From NCBI GenBank assembly GCA_002067585.1, contig MVQO01000228.1:1-64000 (forward strand): DNA of 64,000 bases. Direction: 5' to 3'. Position numbers and translations under genes: made by a program. The stretch comes from Syntrophorhabdus sp. PtaB.Bin027 (GTDB lineage: Bacteria; Desulfobacterota; Syntrophorhabdia; Syntrophorhabdales; Syntrophorhabdaceae). A model generated the notes under the pieces. The model did not search any database. It saw only the letters and a program-made list of their open reading frames with translations, and had not been told where the DNA came from. This document shows, piece by piece, positions 27,153 to 37,543 of this stretch (the stretch's first letter is position 1; each line of letters opens with the position of its first letter).

Positions 27153-28115
27153 CTATCTATTTACATTTAGGCGACTGAGATTGTTTATTTCCTTGTACAA
27201 AGAAGTATGTCTGCTTTTGTCGAACTCAAGCATGGTGTCGACAAAAATGGAAAGATAACCTTGCTGCTTAAGAACAGACACAATTTGATTTACGAGAAAC
27301 CCAAGCTGTCCCGGGTCACATTGATAAAACCCGACAGATGACCGATATCGGTTAAACATTCCCTGAATCATTGCTATGAATATAGTTACAATCTTGGTAG
27401 GGATTAGAATCCTGCCAGTCTGGAACGCGAACTCTTTCAACATCTTTTCTACAAAAGCAATAAGATTCTCAGTGCTTGCCCGCTCCAAAAGATGCTGTAT
27501 GTAGAAACAGAAAGTATTTATATACTTGTCCACATCTTCAGCGTGAGATTCGAGCATCTCAGCAAAATACATGCTATCCACCACCTGACGTAGAGAATCA
27601 GATTTAGGAAGAAGAAGCTTCTCTATACCCTCATACCCGGTTTTTGGCAGATACTCCTCATATTCAATATAGTCTATTCCTCTTATAAAGCCCGGATTCG
27701 ATTCATCTGATTCGAAGAATATTTTATCCAAAACCACACCAGAAATGTTGAGTGTGGTCTGGAGGGTATAGGCCTTCAGAAATCCATCGCCGAGAAAAGG
27801 AATGATAAACCTGTTCTGTTCGATGATAATATGTTCCCTGTATTTTGTCACATTTCCCTGAGTTATTGCCCCTCTGAGCCAAAAGTCATTGAGTATGCCC
27901 CATGTATAGAACTCCTTGGCCGTATCCTTTAGTTTCTGGAAATCAGCAGATACACAAAAGATGCTGTCAGACATGAGGAAGATCGTTACATCTGGATCTC
28001 TGCGTGAGTTCATCATCTCAATCAACCCGTCGTATCTTTTCGAGAGCGTTCCTGAGATGAAGCTGGAAGTAAACCCTAAAACATCGAAAAAACAGACGTA
28101 AGCATTTTCAATCAT
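27153..28115 (-). CDS. class III nucleotidyl cyclase-like protein, possibly degenerate
   Basis: 320 residues, soluble. The first 140 residues follow the order of a class III adenylate/guanylate cyclase domain: VCFFDVLGFTSSF with a metal-type Asp at about residue 11, FLMSDSIFCVSADF at the position of the second metal Asp, FWLRGAITQGNVTKY in place of the usual R-G-V-G strand, and GDGFLKAYTLQTTLNISGVV in place of the 'vn.AaRL' helix. The purine-specifying and transition-state residues cannot be assigned by eye. The remaining 180 residues are helical with no known domain. It is the last gene of a minus-strand cluster with a GAF/H-box protein and an HD phosphohydrolase. Confidence 0.6.
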   Translation of the reverse strand: MIENAYVCFFDVLGFTSSFISGTLSKRYDGLIEMMNSRRDPDVTIFLMSDSIFCVSADFQKLKDTAKEFYTWGILNDFWLRGAITQGNVTKYREHIIIEQNRFIIPFLGDGFLKAYTLQTTLNISGVVLDKIFFESDESNPGFIRGIDYIEYEEYLPKTGYEGIEKLLLPKSDSLRQVVDSMYFAEMLESHAEDVDKYINTFCFYIQHLLERASTENLIAFVEKMLKEFAFQTGRILIPTKIVTIFIAMIQGMFNRYRSSVGFYQCDPGQLGFLVNQIVSVLKQQGYLSIFVDTMLEFDKSRHTSLYKEINNLSRLNVNR

Positions 28116-28581
28116 ATTAGAGGAACCTTTTAGTTACTTTTTTTCCTGTTGAGAACAAAGCGCCTTATAGAAACTTTCCATCATCGAATCAGGAATTATG
28201 GGCGACCAACCTTCAGAAGGCTGCCATTTAGAGGTTATGGGTAAAATCATATCGATTACCAATTCTCCATTTGATATTTTTTCCTTTGCTTGCCAGAATA
28301 TTCAATCTTTTCCCAAAAATCTTATTATACTGTTTTGAAATTCTGTTAGCGTCCCATTAATATAAAAGAATTTATTACCTCCTAATACTGCGCCTGCTGA
28401 AAGCTATCCTGCTCCTTGTGCCCGAGGCATAATGAGAATAAATGTCAATAAAAGCAAAAAAGGAATAATCCCTATACCGTTACTATTTGACCAACCTTCG
28501 TCACTGAAATTAGATTGCAGCGAACAATGTATTCTTTGTAATTGTAACCGATTCATAAATTTTTGTCGACATGTTAGCGTA
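28116..28581. other. gap between the cyclase-like and GAF/H-box genes, with a possible small ORF
   Basis: A minus-strand frame from an ATG at 28250 to a TAA at 28134 encodes 38 residues (WQPSEGWSPIIPDSMMESFY in its middle). It ends 18 bp before the cyclase-like start, so it could be a small coupled gene or the tail of a decayed one; its frame is open upstream to a stop near 28310. Otherwise the gap is AT-rich and holds nothing I can support. Confidence 0.25.
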
Positions 28582-29334
28582 TCAGGATTCCAGGTTGATA
28601 TTCCTTTCAAACTCAGCGAAATGTTTTTCAAGGTCTCTTACCTCTTCCTGTAAATCCAGGGCAATTTTAGCAATTTCAGTATTCTTTGCCAATTTGGTTA
28701 TTCGTCGTGAAAATCCTCCTATGATTAAAATGTCATTTCTAAAATTATGGGCAGCCTCCATAAGGATAGCTTCTTGCCGACGGCATGACTGCATAAGCTG
28801 TTCGATAAGTGCTTTTCTTCCGACAATTGCGCTGATTAACTGACCAATCACCTGGAGATACTCGAAATCTTCGTCAGAAATTGGAACGCCTTCTTTTCCT
28901 GAATCAACAATTAGCGCACCTAATTTCATTTGCTGTTTAGTCAGGGGATCATCATAGCTTAAAGGGATGATAGATTTAACATTTATAGGATCACCTAATG
29001 TATGTTCAAAATGGTCTGATTGATGTCCATCGGTAAGGTTGATGGGAATTCCTTTTTTTACCGCATCCCATACGATACTATTTTCCCTTATCTTAACACC
29101 GCCTATGGGACAGGTATGTTCTCCTGCCCAGAAGCGAAGATTCAAATCCTTCCCTTCAAGGAGAGCACATCGAGCCCTTTTACCTAATCTTCCACTGAGA
29201 CCTGTAAGGACGGTCTCTATGGCTTTTTCAGGGATTTCACTCGCACTAAGAACAACGACAGTATCGAGAATGTCGCGCAAGGGTCCTGGTTTATCCTTCT
29301 CTGTTCTTGTTTTTTTGATTGAAGTCTTGGACAT
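28582..29334 (-). CDS. GAF-domain protein with a histidine-kinase H-box but no ATPase domain
   Basis: 250 residues. Residues about 35-170 form a GAF sensor (EKAIETVLTGLSGRL; LRFWAGEHTCPIGGV; SIIPLSYDD; KLGALIVDSGKEGVPISDED). A linker helix leads to an H-box-like helix, MEAAHNFRNDILIIGGFSRR, with His196 where histidine kinases have HELRNPL. The protein stops at residue 250 after a coiled helix, so DHp is present but the catalytic HATPase is absent. No frameshifted HATPase is visible downstream. It could dimerise and accept phosphate from another kinase, or be a truncated kinase. A GAGGAG Shine-Dalgarno precedes the ATG. Confidence 0.8.
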   Translation of the reverse strand: MSKTSIKKTRTEKDKPGPLRDILDTVVVLSASEIPEKAIETVLTGLSGRLGKRARCALLEGKDLNLRFWAGEHTCPIGGVKIRENSIVWDAVKKGIPINLTDGHQSDHFEHTLGDPINVKSIIPLSYDDPLTKQQMKLGALIVDSGKEGVPISDEDFEYLQVIGQLISAIVGRKALIEQLMQSCRRQEAILMEAAHNFRNDILIIGGFSRRITKLAKNTEIAKIALDLQEEVRDLEKHFAEFERNINLES

Positions 29335-29400
29335 TGGATAGCTCCTCTCAATACTATACTATGATAACGTTTCTTCAATGCTATGATCAAGGCAAGAGAA

Positions 29401-30591
29401 TTAAAACCATTCCATGATCAGGCCAAAATCAATACCTCCGATATTTCTATTTCTGTACCTTTCCTTAATAGATTTTTGAGAATCAAATAAGTCTTTTGAT
29501 TTGATACCGTTACCGATGGAAATATAAGCCTCAACAAGGGCAGCAAGGTCATCAGCAGCTTTAACTATTTCACCATCACGGGGATTAAACGCATCAGTGT
29601 TAAATTTCTGGCTGATCGTATCTGAATCAATGCGGGATGTTACAGCGTTTACACTCACGATGTTCAGGAATTCATCCTCCGTAAACATCTTCATCTCGTT
29701 GTGCCACTCAGGTGGTAGTGAACCGTAAACTTCTTTTTCCATCTGTTCTTTCTCATAAAGTATTATGAGCTCATTCAGCCCTTCTATGGATCTTTTAACA
29801 GGAGAAATGATATCTCTGGTGAGTGCCTCGGGCAGATCGTGAAATAAGCCTGTGAGATAATTGTTAACGATCCTTTTTGTGCACCCTTGTATCTCGACAG
29901 TAAAGAGATAGGAGAGAAATGCAACAGTGAGCATGTGTCCAAGGACTGAAGTGTGTGGAACCATGGTGATGTGGCCCCATCGGTGCTGGAATCTCAACTG
30001 ACCGCAGAGATCGATGAAATTGCGATATTTCTCGTAAAGGGCAAGCTGCTGAATGCCTATCAGGTCATAGTAACGTTCCTGCTTCTCCTGAAGATGTGTT
30101 TTGATCTCCCGTATCTCATAGCCTTGTGGATTTGCCCGTTCGATGATGTTGAACTCCCACTGTGTTGCATAGAAATGGGCTGCACTCAATATTCGCTTGT
30201 TTAGAGTATTATCAGTAGTCGCAAAATATGACCTGAACTTGCGGCAGAACTCTACTCCTAAAGGTGAGATTATGGGTTCAAGACGTTTGAAAACCCATTC
30301 ATTTAATTCTTTATATTTTTTTCGATCCTGTTTTATGCGATCAAAGATTTGAGGTTTTAGGTCCGTAATAACAAGACGTTGAAGGAACTCGAAGAGCCCT
30401 CCATCAATTATTTCCAGCCAGTTAAACTCATCCCTTGATTCCTCGAATTTGGCGAGAAAGTAAGCTATGATCATCTTGTGAGCCTGTTTATCAAGTTCTC
30501 TCAGGTCAACCGGGCGAATCTTGTCATTCCATCTTTGCATGCTTGCTGCATCGAGTACTTTTATTATGAAATCTTTGACGACCATATCCAT
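29401..30591 (-). CDS. HD-domain (YfbR/HD_3-like) phosphohydrolase
   Basis: 396 residues, soluble. The HD-fold metal ligands run His in [14 protein letters not shown] (about residue 216), His-Asp in [15 protein letters not shown] (about 250) and a later Asp in [12 protein letters not shown] (about 350). The N-terminal 200 residues are helical and unassigned. The nearest relatives by motif are 5'-deoxynucleotidase-type HD_3 proteins, so a nucleotide or cyclic-nucleotide substrate is possible but not shown. It is transcribed divergently from glyQ and precedes the GAF/H-box gene by 66 bp. A promoter-like sequence ends 12 bp before the ATG and no Shine-Dalgarno is seen. Confidence 0.8.
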   Translation of the reverse strand: MDMVVKDFIIKVLDAASMQRWNDKIRPVDLRELDKQAHKMIIAYFLAKFEESRDEFNWLEIIDGGLFEFLQRLVITDLKPQIFDRIKQDRKKYKELNEWVFKRLEPIISPLGVEFCRKFRSYFATTDNTLNKRILSAAHFYATQWEFNIIERANPQGYEIREIKTHLQEKQERYYDLIGIQQLALYEKYRNFIDLCGQLRFQHRWGHITMVPHTSVLGHMLTVAFLSYLFTVEIQGCTKRIVNNYLTGLFHDLPEALTRDIISPVKRSIEGLNELIILYEKEQMEKEVYGSLPPEWHNEMKMFTEDEFLNIVSVNAVTSRIDSDTISQKFNTDAFNPRDGEIVKAADDLAALVEAYISIGNGIKSKDLFDSQKSIKERYRNRNIGGIDFGLIMEWF

Positions 30592-30603
30592 CCAGATAGA
30601 AAA

Positions 30604-30632
30604 AGAATATCAACACCAGGTAAATTTGGCAA
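30604..30632 (-). promoter_or_regulatory. promoter of the HD phosphohydrolase gene
   Basis: On the minus strand: TTGCCA (30632-30627), 17-bp spacer, TATTCT (30609-30604). The ATG at 30591 is only 12 bp beyond the -10, so the leader would be about 5 nt. Confidence 0.4.
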
Positions 30633-30694
30633 TATATTCACAAAATAATGGCAAAAAACTAATCTTTTATGATATACATTTTGCGCGAAAGGTT

Positions 30695-31570
30695 ATGTAT
30701 TTTCAAGACCTCATTTTGTCACTTCAAAAGTTTTGGGCTGAGAAAGGATGCATCATCCAACAGCCTTATGATATGGAAGTAGGTGCCGGCACCTTCCATC
30801 CTGCAACTTTCCTTCGCTCCCTCGGGCCAGAACCGTGGAATACAGCATATGTGCAACCGTCTAGAAGACCTGCTGATGGCAGATATGGCGAGAATCCAAA
30901 TCGTCTTCAGCATTACTACCAGTTTCAGGTTATAATGAAACCGTCTCCCAAAGATATTCAAGATATTTACATTGAAAGTCTCAGAAGCTTTGGTATAGAC
31001 CCTGCATATCATGATATCCGATTTGTTGAGGATGACTGGGAATCACCCACCCTTGGTGCATGGGGATTGGGCTGGGAAGTCTGGCTTGATGGTATGGAGA
31101 TTACGCAGTTTACCTATTTTCAGCAGTGTGGGGGCATTGATCTTTCTCCTATTACTGTTGAGATAACATATGGTGCTGAGAGAATTGCCATGTACCTTCA
31201 GGATGTAGACAATGTGTATCATGTGAAGTGGAATGAAAACATTCTGTACGGCGATGTGTTCCTTGAACCTGAACGGGAGTTTTCCATATATAACTTCGAG
31301 GAGTCCGACTCTGAAATGTTACGCGAACTCTTCAATATTTTTGAACGGGAAGGCAAAAGGCTTATTGATGGACGAGGGCTTGTATTCCCTTCGTACGATT
31401 ATTGCCTGAAGTGCTCGCATATTTTTAACCTCCTTGACGCTAGGGGGGCCATCAGCGTGACAGAGAGGGCAAATTACATTGCGCGGGTACGGAACCTTGC
31501 AAAGATATGTGCAGAATTATACGTGAAAAAAAGAGACGAACTGGGTTTTCCTCTCTTAAAAAATAATTAA
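30695..31570 (+). CDS. glyQ: glycyl-tRNA synthetase alpha subunit
   Basis: Catalytic subunit of the bacterial alpha2beta2 glycyl-tRNA synthetase. 291 residues from the ATG at 30695, which has AAAGG upstream. The conserved start is [20 protein letters not shown], so a longer in-frame start overlapping the HD gene is wrong. Class II signatures include [37 protein letters not shown] and [15 protein letters not shown]. The C-terminus carries the usual [13 protein letters not shown]. It is followed by glyS at 74 bp. Confidence 0.99.
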   Translation: MYFQDLILSLQKFWAEKGCIIQQPYDMEVGAGTFHPATFLRSLGPEPWNTAYVQPSRRPADGRYGENPNRLQHYYQFQVIMKPSPKDIQDIYIESLRSFGIDPAYHDIRFVEDDWESPTLGAWGLGWEVWLDGMEITQFTYFQQCGGIDLSPITVEITYGAERIAMYLQDVDNVYHVKWNENILYGDVFLEPEREFSIYNFEESDSEMLRELFNIFEREGKRLIDGRGLVFPSYDYCLKCSHIFNLLDARGAISVTERANYIARVRNLAKICAELYVKKRDELGFPLLKNN

Positions 31571-31644
31571 TAGTTTCAGGTTGCAGATTCCAGGTTGAGA
31601 GACAGGGTTTCCAACTTTATCTCAAAGAACAGGATAAATTTAAG

Positions 31645-33717
31645 GTGAAAACATTACTGCTTGAAATTGGCGTGGAAGAGATCCCCGCACGTTTTATTGA
31701 ACCAGCAAAAGAAGGCCTTGTCAGAAATCTCCAAGAAATTCTGAGCGCTGCAAGGTTGCCTTTCAACGACATAAAAGTATCTGCTACACCCAGAAGGTTG
31801 ACGGCATTTGTGCACGGACTAGCAGAAAAACAGGGTGAAACAGTTATAATCAAATATGGTCCTCCCTTTAATAGAGCGTTTGATGAAACCGGTAATCCGA
31901 CAAAGGCTGCTATCGGCTTTGCTAAATCACAAGGAGTAGAAATTAATGAACTCAGTAAAGGCCAAAAAGATGGAGTCGATTTTATTATTGTAGAGAGGCG
32001 AGAAAAGGGTGAATCTGCATCTACTGTGCTCCCGGGATTGTTGAAGGATGTTATTGGTAAAATTCCCTTCCAGAAGAAAATGCGCTGGGGTGACCAATCT
32101 TTTGAGTTCGCCCGTCCAATTCAATGGCTCCTTATTTTATTTGAAAACGAGCAGATCAATGTTCAGGTTGCAGATGTCAAAAGTGGAAGGGTTACCTTCT
32201 GCCATAGATTTCTTTCACAGGGACCGCACACAATAAAGAATCCGGCAGAATACGTCGATACATTGCGTTCGAATTGGGTTGTTATCGACGAGATTGAACG
32301 TATGTCCATTATCGATAAGGGCATAGAAAAAATTGAGAATGATGTCGGGGGCAAGGCACTCAGAGAAGAAGAACTCATAAAGGAAATCCTTTATATCACC
32401 GAGTTTCCCTATCCCCTGTGCGGGAGTTTTGAAAAATCTTTTCTGAAAATACCGAAAGAGGTACTGGTGAATGTAATGAAGAGTCACCAGCGATATATCC
32501 CTATTCAGGATAATACGCAATTACTCATGCCTTATTTCATATTTTTTGCCAATACCAAACCGATTGAAGACACGATCGTTATCAAAGGCAACGAAAAGGT
32601 TCTTAAGGCAAGGCTTGCCGACGCTGAGTTTTTCTTTGAGGAGGACAAAAAAACAAACCTTACCGAGTTATATGAGCGCCTGTCTTCGATTGTATTCCAT
32701 GTTAAACTTGGGACGGTAAAGGACAAAAGTGACAGATTGGGTTCAATATGTCGGTACCTATGTTCTATTCTCAATTACAGTGACAGTGTATTGTTGGAAA
32801 AGGCAGTCAAGATTGTCAAAGCAGATCTGCTTACACACATGGTGGGAGAATTTCCTGAACTCCAGGGAACAATGGGCAGAATATATGCCCAGGTCCAGGG
32901 GGAACACCCAGATGTTGCGGCTTCGATTGAAGAACATTATCTGCCAAGCAGCGTAGACGGAGCTCTGCCGCAGACACAACTCGGATCAATTATCGCTATT
33001 GCGGATAAGATCGACAGTGTTGTCTCCTTTTTCTCTGTGGGGATAACACCAACAGGAAACCTAGACCCATATGCTTTGAGAAGACAGACGCTCGGAATTA
33101 TCAAGATTATAATTGACAGGAAATTGCATATACCTCTGCATGGGCTTTTCAGTGCTGCTTACGAGAGCGGAAAAAACATTGGCAAACGGTCAAGCTTCGA
33201 AGATACAAAGGCTTCACTTGCTGATTTTGTGACAGCGCGGTTTAAATTTTCCATGATCGATGAAGGTCATAACCAGGAATTTGTAGAGAGTCTTCTTCCT
33301 GTTGTGGGAGAAGACATCTATGATGGTTATCAGAGGCTTGTAGCCCTGGAATCTCAGAAGTCAGTGGAGGATTTTCAAAAACTCCTGGTTGGGTTTAAGA
33401 GGGCCTATAATATCACGAAACAGATATCTGACGATCACACAGTTGACCCGGTGCTCTTCAAGGAGAAAGAAGAAGATGCACTTTTTAATGCCTATGAATC
33501 GAAGAAAGAACTGTTTTTTTCAGCCATGAGGTTGAGAAACTATGACGATGCCATTTCAATCCTGATAAGTTTCAAGGAGAGTATCGACAGATATTTTGAC
33601 AAGGTTTTTGTCATGGACAAGGATGAAAATATCAAGATCAACCGGCTGGCACTGCTTAAAAAGATCAAGGATATGTTTCTTGCATATGCCGATTTTTCAA
33701 AAATACGCATTGAGTAG
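31645..33717 (+). CDS. glyS: glycyl-tRNA synthetase beta subunit
   Basis: tRNA-recognition subunit paired with GlyQ. 690 residues, as expected. It starts at a GTG (31645) with the family-typical [17 protein letters not shown]. Further signatures are [19 protein letters not shown] (about 150), [12 protein letters not shown] (about 280) and the HD-like core [20 protein letters not shown], with the anticodon-binding region near the C-terminus ([20 protein letters not shown]). It precedes ppdK by 10 bp, a gene order also seen in other deltaproteobacteria. Confidence 0.99.
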   Translation: MKTLLLEIGVEEIPARFIEPAKEGLVRNLQEILSAARLPFNDIKVSATPRRLTAFVHGLAEKQGETVIIKYGPPFNRAFDETGNPTKAAIGFAKSQGVEINELSKGQKDGVDFIIVERREKGESASTVLPGLLKDVIGKIPFQKKMRWGDQSFEFARPIQWLLILFENEQINVQVADVKSGRVTFCHRFLSQGPHTIKNPAEYVDTLRSNWVVIDEIERMSIIDKGIEKIENDVGGKALREEELIKEILYITEFPYPLCGSFEKSFLKIPKEVLVNVMKSHQRYIPIQDNTQLLMPYFIFFANTKPIEDTIVIKGNEKVLKARLADAEFFFEEDKKTNLTELYERLSSIVFHVKLGTVKDKSDRLGSICRYLCSILNYSDSVLLEKAVKIVKADLLTHMVGEFPELQGTMGRIYAQVQGEHPDVAASIEEHYLPSSVDGALPQTQLGSIIAIADKIDSVVSFFSVGITPTGNLDPYALRRQTLGIIKIIIDRKLHIPLHGLFSAAYESGKNIGKRSSFEDTKASLADFVTARFKFSMIDEGHNQEFVESLLPVVGEDIYDGYQRLVALESQKSVEDFQKLLVGFKRAYNITKQISDDHTVDPVLFKEKEEDALFNAYESKKELFFSAMRLRNYDDAISILISFKESIDRYFDKVFVMDKDENIKINRLALLKKIKDMFLAYADFSKIRIE

Positions 33718-33727
33718 GGAGGAGGGA

Positions 33728-36487
33728 ATGAAAAAGTACGTATATTTCTTTGGTGGCAAGAAAGCAGAAGGCGGAGAAAAACTAAGAAATCTTCTTGGTG
33801 GTAAAGGTGCCGGCTTAGCCGAGATGATTAATCTCGGGATACCTGTTCCTCCGGGTTTTACAATTACTACCGAGGCATGTGTCTATTTTTATCAACATAA
33901 GATGGCTTTCCCTGACGGGCTCAAGGAAGAGGTTCAAAAAAACCTAAAAAAGGTTGAAAAAGAGATGGGTGCAATCTTTGGTGATCCCAAAAATCCATTG
34001 CTTTTCTCAGTGAGATCCGGAGCACGGGTTAGTATGCCCGGCATGATGGATACCGTTCTCAATCTCGGCCTCAATGAAAAAACAGTCAAAGGCTTGGGAG
34101 AACGAACAAACAACGAATGGTTTGCCTATGATTGTTACAGAAGGTTCGTACAGATGTACGGCGATGTTGTTCTCGGGTTAAAGCCACAAACCAAGGAAGA
34201 GCACGATCCATTCGAGGACTTAATTGAAAAGAAAAAGAAGGACCGCAAGATCACGCTCGACACAGAAATGAGTGTCGCAGACCTTAAAGACCTTGTTAGC
34301 AGTTTTAAAGGCCTGATCAAAACCCGTCTTGGCATTGTTTTTCCCGAAGATCCTCTGGAACAGCTGTGGGGGGCTATCGGTGCAGTTTTTAAATCGTGGA
34401 ATACTGAAAGGGCCATTGCCTACCGTGAATTGAACAACATTCCTGATACGTGGGGAACTGCGGTGAATGTCCAGTGTATGGTCTTCGGCAATATGGGGGC
34501 AAACTGTGGGACAGGTGTAGCCTTCACCAGAAACCCAGCAACCGGAGAGAATCAATTCTATGGTGAATATTTGCTTAATGCTCAGGGCGAAGACGTTGTT
34601 GCTGGCATCAGAACACCTCTGCCAATCAATAAGAAGCAAAAAACAGATAAGTCGGTAAAATCCCTTGAAGAGGTAATGCCGGGTATCTACAAAGAATTGT
34701 TGAAGATTATTCAAATCCTGGAAGGCCACTTTAAAGACATGCAGGATATTGAGTTTACCATTCAGGACGGTAAACTCTGGATGCTTCAGACACGAACAGG
34801 GAAAAGAACCGCATTTTCTGCGTTTAAGATTGCTGTGGATATGGTGAAAGAAAAACTAATCGACAAGGAAGAGGCGCTCATGCGCGTTGAGCCAGAACAG
34901 CTGAACCAGTTATTGCGTCCAATTTTTGACCCTAAGGAAAAAGAGAAGACTCTGAAGGCCGGTAACCTTATGACAAAAGGACTTAATGCAGGCCCTGGCG
35001 CTGCTACGGGAAAAGTTGTTTATAACGCCGAAGACGCTGAAAGCTGGGCGGCAAAGGGTGAAAAGGTTATCCTGGTGAGGATCGAGACATCTCCGGAAGA
35101 CATACGTGGCATGAATGCTGCTCAGGGTATCCTCACATCTCGCGGTGGCATGACAAGTCATGCTGCCCTTGTGGCGCGCCAGATGGGCAAAGTATGCGTG
35201 GCAGGATGCGGTGACCTGGACATTGACTATAAGAAGAAAACCATATCAGTAAATGGCAAAACCATCAGGGAGGGTGAATACATATCCATTGATGGTACAA
35301 CAGGCGAAGTCTTCAGCGGTGAGATCAAAACCATTCCATCTGAAATCTTACGGGTACTTGTAGATAAAACACTCAGGCCATCACAATCTCAGGTTTATCA
35401 GGATTTTGCGCTTCTCATGAAGTGGGCGGATGAAACGAGAAAACTCGGCATTCGAACCAATGCCGATCAGCCTGACCAGGCGGCCATAGCTATCGCCTTC
35501 GGAGCAGAAGGAATTGGCCTGTGCCGAACCGAGCATATGTTCTTTGAGAGTGAAAGAATTGATGTAGTTCGGGAGATGATCATTTCAGACGACAGGGAAG
35601 GTAGGGTAAAGGCACTGAAAAAACTCCTTCCCATTCAGAAAAAAGATTTTGTAGCAATCTTTAAGGTAATGAAAGACCTGCCTACAACCATCAGAACGCT
35701 CGATCCACCTCTCCATGAATTTCTACCCCATACAGAGAAAGAGATAAAAGATTTGGCGCAGAAGATGGGCATATCCGCAGAGAAAGTGTCAACAAAGGTG
35801 GAGAGCCTCCATGAAGCAAACCCAATGCTCGGTCATCGTGGATGCAGGCTTGGAATTGTCTTTCCCGAGATTACCGAGATGCAAGCTCAAGCAATATTTG
35901 AAGCGGCATGCGATGTAAAGAAAAAAGGTTTCAACGTGAAACCTGAAATTATGATCCCTCTGGTTGGCAATGTAGCAGAACTTGTGTTGCAGAAAGAAGT
36001 TGTAGACAGGGTAGCTCAGGAGGTTATGAAAAAGACAAAAGTGAAGATTGATTACATGGTCGGAACAATGATAGAGATACCCAGGGCAGCCATAACAGCG
36101 GATGAAATTGGAACAGTAGCAGAATTCTTCTCGTTTGGAACGAATGATCTGACTCAGACAGCACTGGGGATGAGCAGGGACGATGCAGGCAAATTTCTCG
36201 GATATTATGTAGAAAACGGCATTTATGCTTTTGATCCCTTCCAGAGAATTGATGAGGACGGGGTAGGCAAACTAATGAAAATTGGCGTTGATCTTGGTAG
36301 AAAGGCACGTAAAAATCTGAAAATCGGTATCTGCGGTGAGCATGGTGGTGAGCCTAATTCAGTAGAATTTTGCCACAAGACAGGTCTGAATTATGTGAGC
36401 TGCTCACCATACAGAGTGACTGTTGCAAAGCTTGCAGCGGCCAGGGCAGCCATCAAAGAGAAGAAAGGCGAAAGGGCACTGGATTAA
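33728..36487 (+). CDS. ppdK: pyruvate, phosphate dikinase
   Basis: Interconverts pyruvate + ATP + Pi and PEP + AMP + PPi; in anaerobes it commonly feeds gluconeogenesis. 919 residues. The start is ATG 33728 after GGAGGAGGG; a longer in-frame start inside glyS is rejected. The ATP-grasp domain opens [20 protein letters not shown] and carries [20 protein letters not shown]. The phosphohistidine swivelling domain has [20 protein letters not shown] with the catalytic His. The PEP-binding barrel has [13 protein letters not shown] and the active-site Cys in ICGEHGGEP. It closes the glyQ-glyS-ppdK operon and is followed by a terminator. Confidence 0.99.
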   Translation: MKKYVYFFGGKKAEGGEKLRNLLGGKGAGLAEMINLGIPVPPGFTITTEACVYFYQHKMAFPDGLKEEVQKNLKKVEKEMGAIFGDPKNPLLFSVRSGARVSMPGMMDTVLNLGLNEKTVKGLGERTNNEWFAYDCYRRFVQMYGDVVLGLKPQTKEEHDPFEDLIEKKKKDRKITLDTEMSVADLKDLVSSFKGLIKTRLGIVFPEDPLEQLWGAIGAVFKSWNTERAIAYRELNNIPDTWGTAVNVQCMVFGNMGANCGTGVAFTRNPATGENQFYGEYLLNAQGEDVVAGIRTPLPINKKQKTDKSVKSLEEVMPGIYKELLKIIQILEGHFKDMQDIEFTIQDGKLWMLQTRTGKRTAFSAFKIAVDMVKEKLIDKEEALMRVEPEQLNQLLRPIFDPKEKEKTLKAGNLMTKGLNAGPGAATGKVVYNAEDAESWAAKGEKVILVRIETSPEDIRGMNAAQGILTSRGGMTSHAALVARQMGKVCVAGCGDLDIDYKKKTISVNGKTIREGEYISIDGTTGEVFSGEIKTIPSEILRVLVDKTLRPSQSQVYQDFALLMKWADETRKLGIRTNADQPDQAAIAIAFGAEGIGLCRTEHMFFESERIDVVREMIISDDREGRVKALKKLLPIQKKDFVAIFKVMKDLPTTIRTLDPPLHEFLPHTEKEIKDLAQKMGISAEKVSTKVESLHEANPMLGHRGCRLGIVFPEITEMQAQAIFEAACDVKKKGFNVKPEIMIPLVGNVAELVLQKEVVDRVAQEVMKKTKVKIDYMVGTMIEIPRAAITADEIGTVAEFFSFGTNDLTQTALGMSRDDAGKFLGYYVENGIYAFDPFQRIDEDGVGKLMKIGVDLGRKARKNLKIGICGEHGGEPNSVEFCHKTGLNYVSCSPYRVTVAKLAAARAAIKEKKGERALD

Positions 36488-36707
36488 TCATGTTTCCCGT
36501 TTCTTCTATCCTTGACAGAACCCTGATCTTACGCTATTAACAATATTAAGAGGGTTCGCGTCGAGACATAACAGTGGCTCGGTTTGTCATGGCTGGCATG
36601 ATCGAATAAGACATTGCTCTTGAGTCGATTATTCCCGATAAGGCGTGGCAAAACATAAAAAAAGTAAGACACGAGAGATGTTTAAAACAAAAGAATGCGA
36701 GCCTTTG

Positions 36708-36735
36708 AGACCCGGTTAAAACCGGGTCTTTTTTT
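36708..36735 (+). terminator. intrinsic terminator of glyQ-glyS-ppdK
   Basis: The 8-bp stem GACCCGGT / ACCGGGTC (36709-36716 / 36721-36728) with a TAAA loop is followed by seven T residues (36729-36735), preceded by A residues. It is a classic rho-independent structure 220 bp after the ppdK stop. The 200 bp between ppdK and the hairpin contain no gene I can support. Confidence 0.9.
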
Positions 36736-37012
36736 ACACTTAATATTTTGACATGAACAGTGTTCAAGAAGAAGTATAAAAAAAGGCCCCAAGGCAGCTG
36801 ATGTCCGAGGGGTAAGCTACGGTAGGAACAGCGTGACCTCGAGGCCCGTGGACTTTATGAATCTATATAAGGTGATCGACTTTAGCTTTCAGAGCTTAAA
36901 TCGCTGGTAATTGGGTGAAGATGACGCTAAAACTTATAACCGAAAAGCAGTGGAATATGGTATTATTATGGATTCTTGTTGTTAATGAGCTAAGAATTCT
37001 GAGAGATATGGT
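36736..37012 (+). other. intergenic stretch with nested complementary segments; possible structured RNA leader of queH
   Basis: Between the ppdK terminator and queH. GTCCGAGG (36803-36810) can pair with CCTCG (36837-36841) and then GGAC (36850-36853), closing a bulged stem over GGTAAGCTACGGTAGGAACA. I do not recognise a named riboswitch; in particular it does not show a PreQ1 consensus. A 54-codon open frame also runs through this stretch without a start, so a coding relic is an alternative. Confidence 0.3.
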
Positions 37013-37543
37013 TTGAGAATTCTTCTTCACATATGTTGTGCCCCATGTACCATCTATTCACTCCAAAGCTTGAGATCGAATGGAATGGACGTAACAGGAT
37101 ATTTCTTTAATCCAAACATCCATCCCCTAACTGAATTCCGTAAACGTCTTATAACTCTTGAAAATTATGCGAATATAGCATTGCTTCCCCTTATAACAGA
37201 TAAAGAGTACGAGCTCGAGAGCTTCCTTGAGGGTGCTCTGGGATATGGGAAGGACCGTTGTCTCTTCTGTTACAAAACGAGATTAGAGAAAGCCTTCCAG
37301 AAGGCTGCAGATGACAGATACGATGCGGTTACAACCACGCTATTATACAGCAAACACCAGCGCCATGACAGTATAAGAGAAATGGGAGATGAGTTGGCAG
37401 ATGTATACCGGATACGTTTTTTTTACCAGGATTTTCGGAAAGGGTGGAAAGTTGGTATAGAAGAATCAAAAAAGATTAATATGTACAGACAACAGTATTG
37501 TGGCTGTATTTTTAGTGAACGAGATCGCTATAGGGATGCATAA
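37013..37543 (+). CDS. queH: epoxyqueuosine reductase QueH
   Basis: Catalyses the last step of queuosine synthesis in tRNA anticodons, reducing epoxyqueuosine, as the non-homologous alternative to QueG. 176 residues from a TTG start; the in-frame context begins MRILLHICCAPCTIYSLQSL with the CCxPC-type motif. Further metal-site cysteines occur in DRCLFCYKTRLEKAF (about residue 82) and YCGCIFSERDR near the C-terminus, matching the QueH Fe-S/mononuclear iron ligand pattern. SKHQRHDSIREMGDELA is the family middle motif. Translation initiation looks weak (TTG with GAGAG upstream). The stop overlaps the next gene's start. Confidence 0.95.
   Translation: MRILLHICCAPCTIYSLQSLRSNGMDVTGYFFNPNIHPLTEFRKRLITLENYANIALLPLITDKEYELESFLEGALGYGKDRCLFCYKTRLEKAFQKAADDRYDAVTTTLLYSKHQRHDSIREMGDELADVYRIRFFYQDFRKGWKVGIEESKKINMYRQQYCGCIFSERDRYRDA

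Noticed and set aside
30521-30694. Longer in-frame start for glyQ overlapping the divergent HD gene
   Set aside because: The conserved GlyQ N-terminus and AAAGG support the ATG at 30695; the extension is not conserved in the family and overlaps another coding region.
31575-32177. Repeated TTCAGGTTGCAGAT in the glyQ-glyS gap and inside glyS
   Set aside because: A 14-base match is expected several times by chance in 64 kb.
33596-33727. Longer in-frame start for ppdK inside glyS
   Set aside because: GGAGGAGGG precedes the ATG at 33728 and the family N-terminus begins there.
36630-36641. CCCGATAA resembling a sigma-28 -10 after ppdK
   Set aside because: No TAAA element at the correct spacing and no gene start downstream before the terminator.
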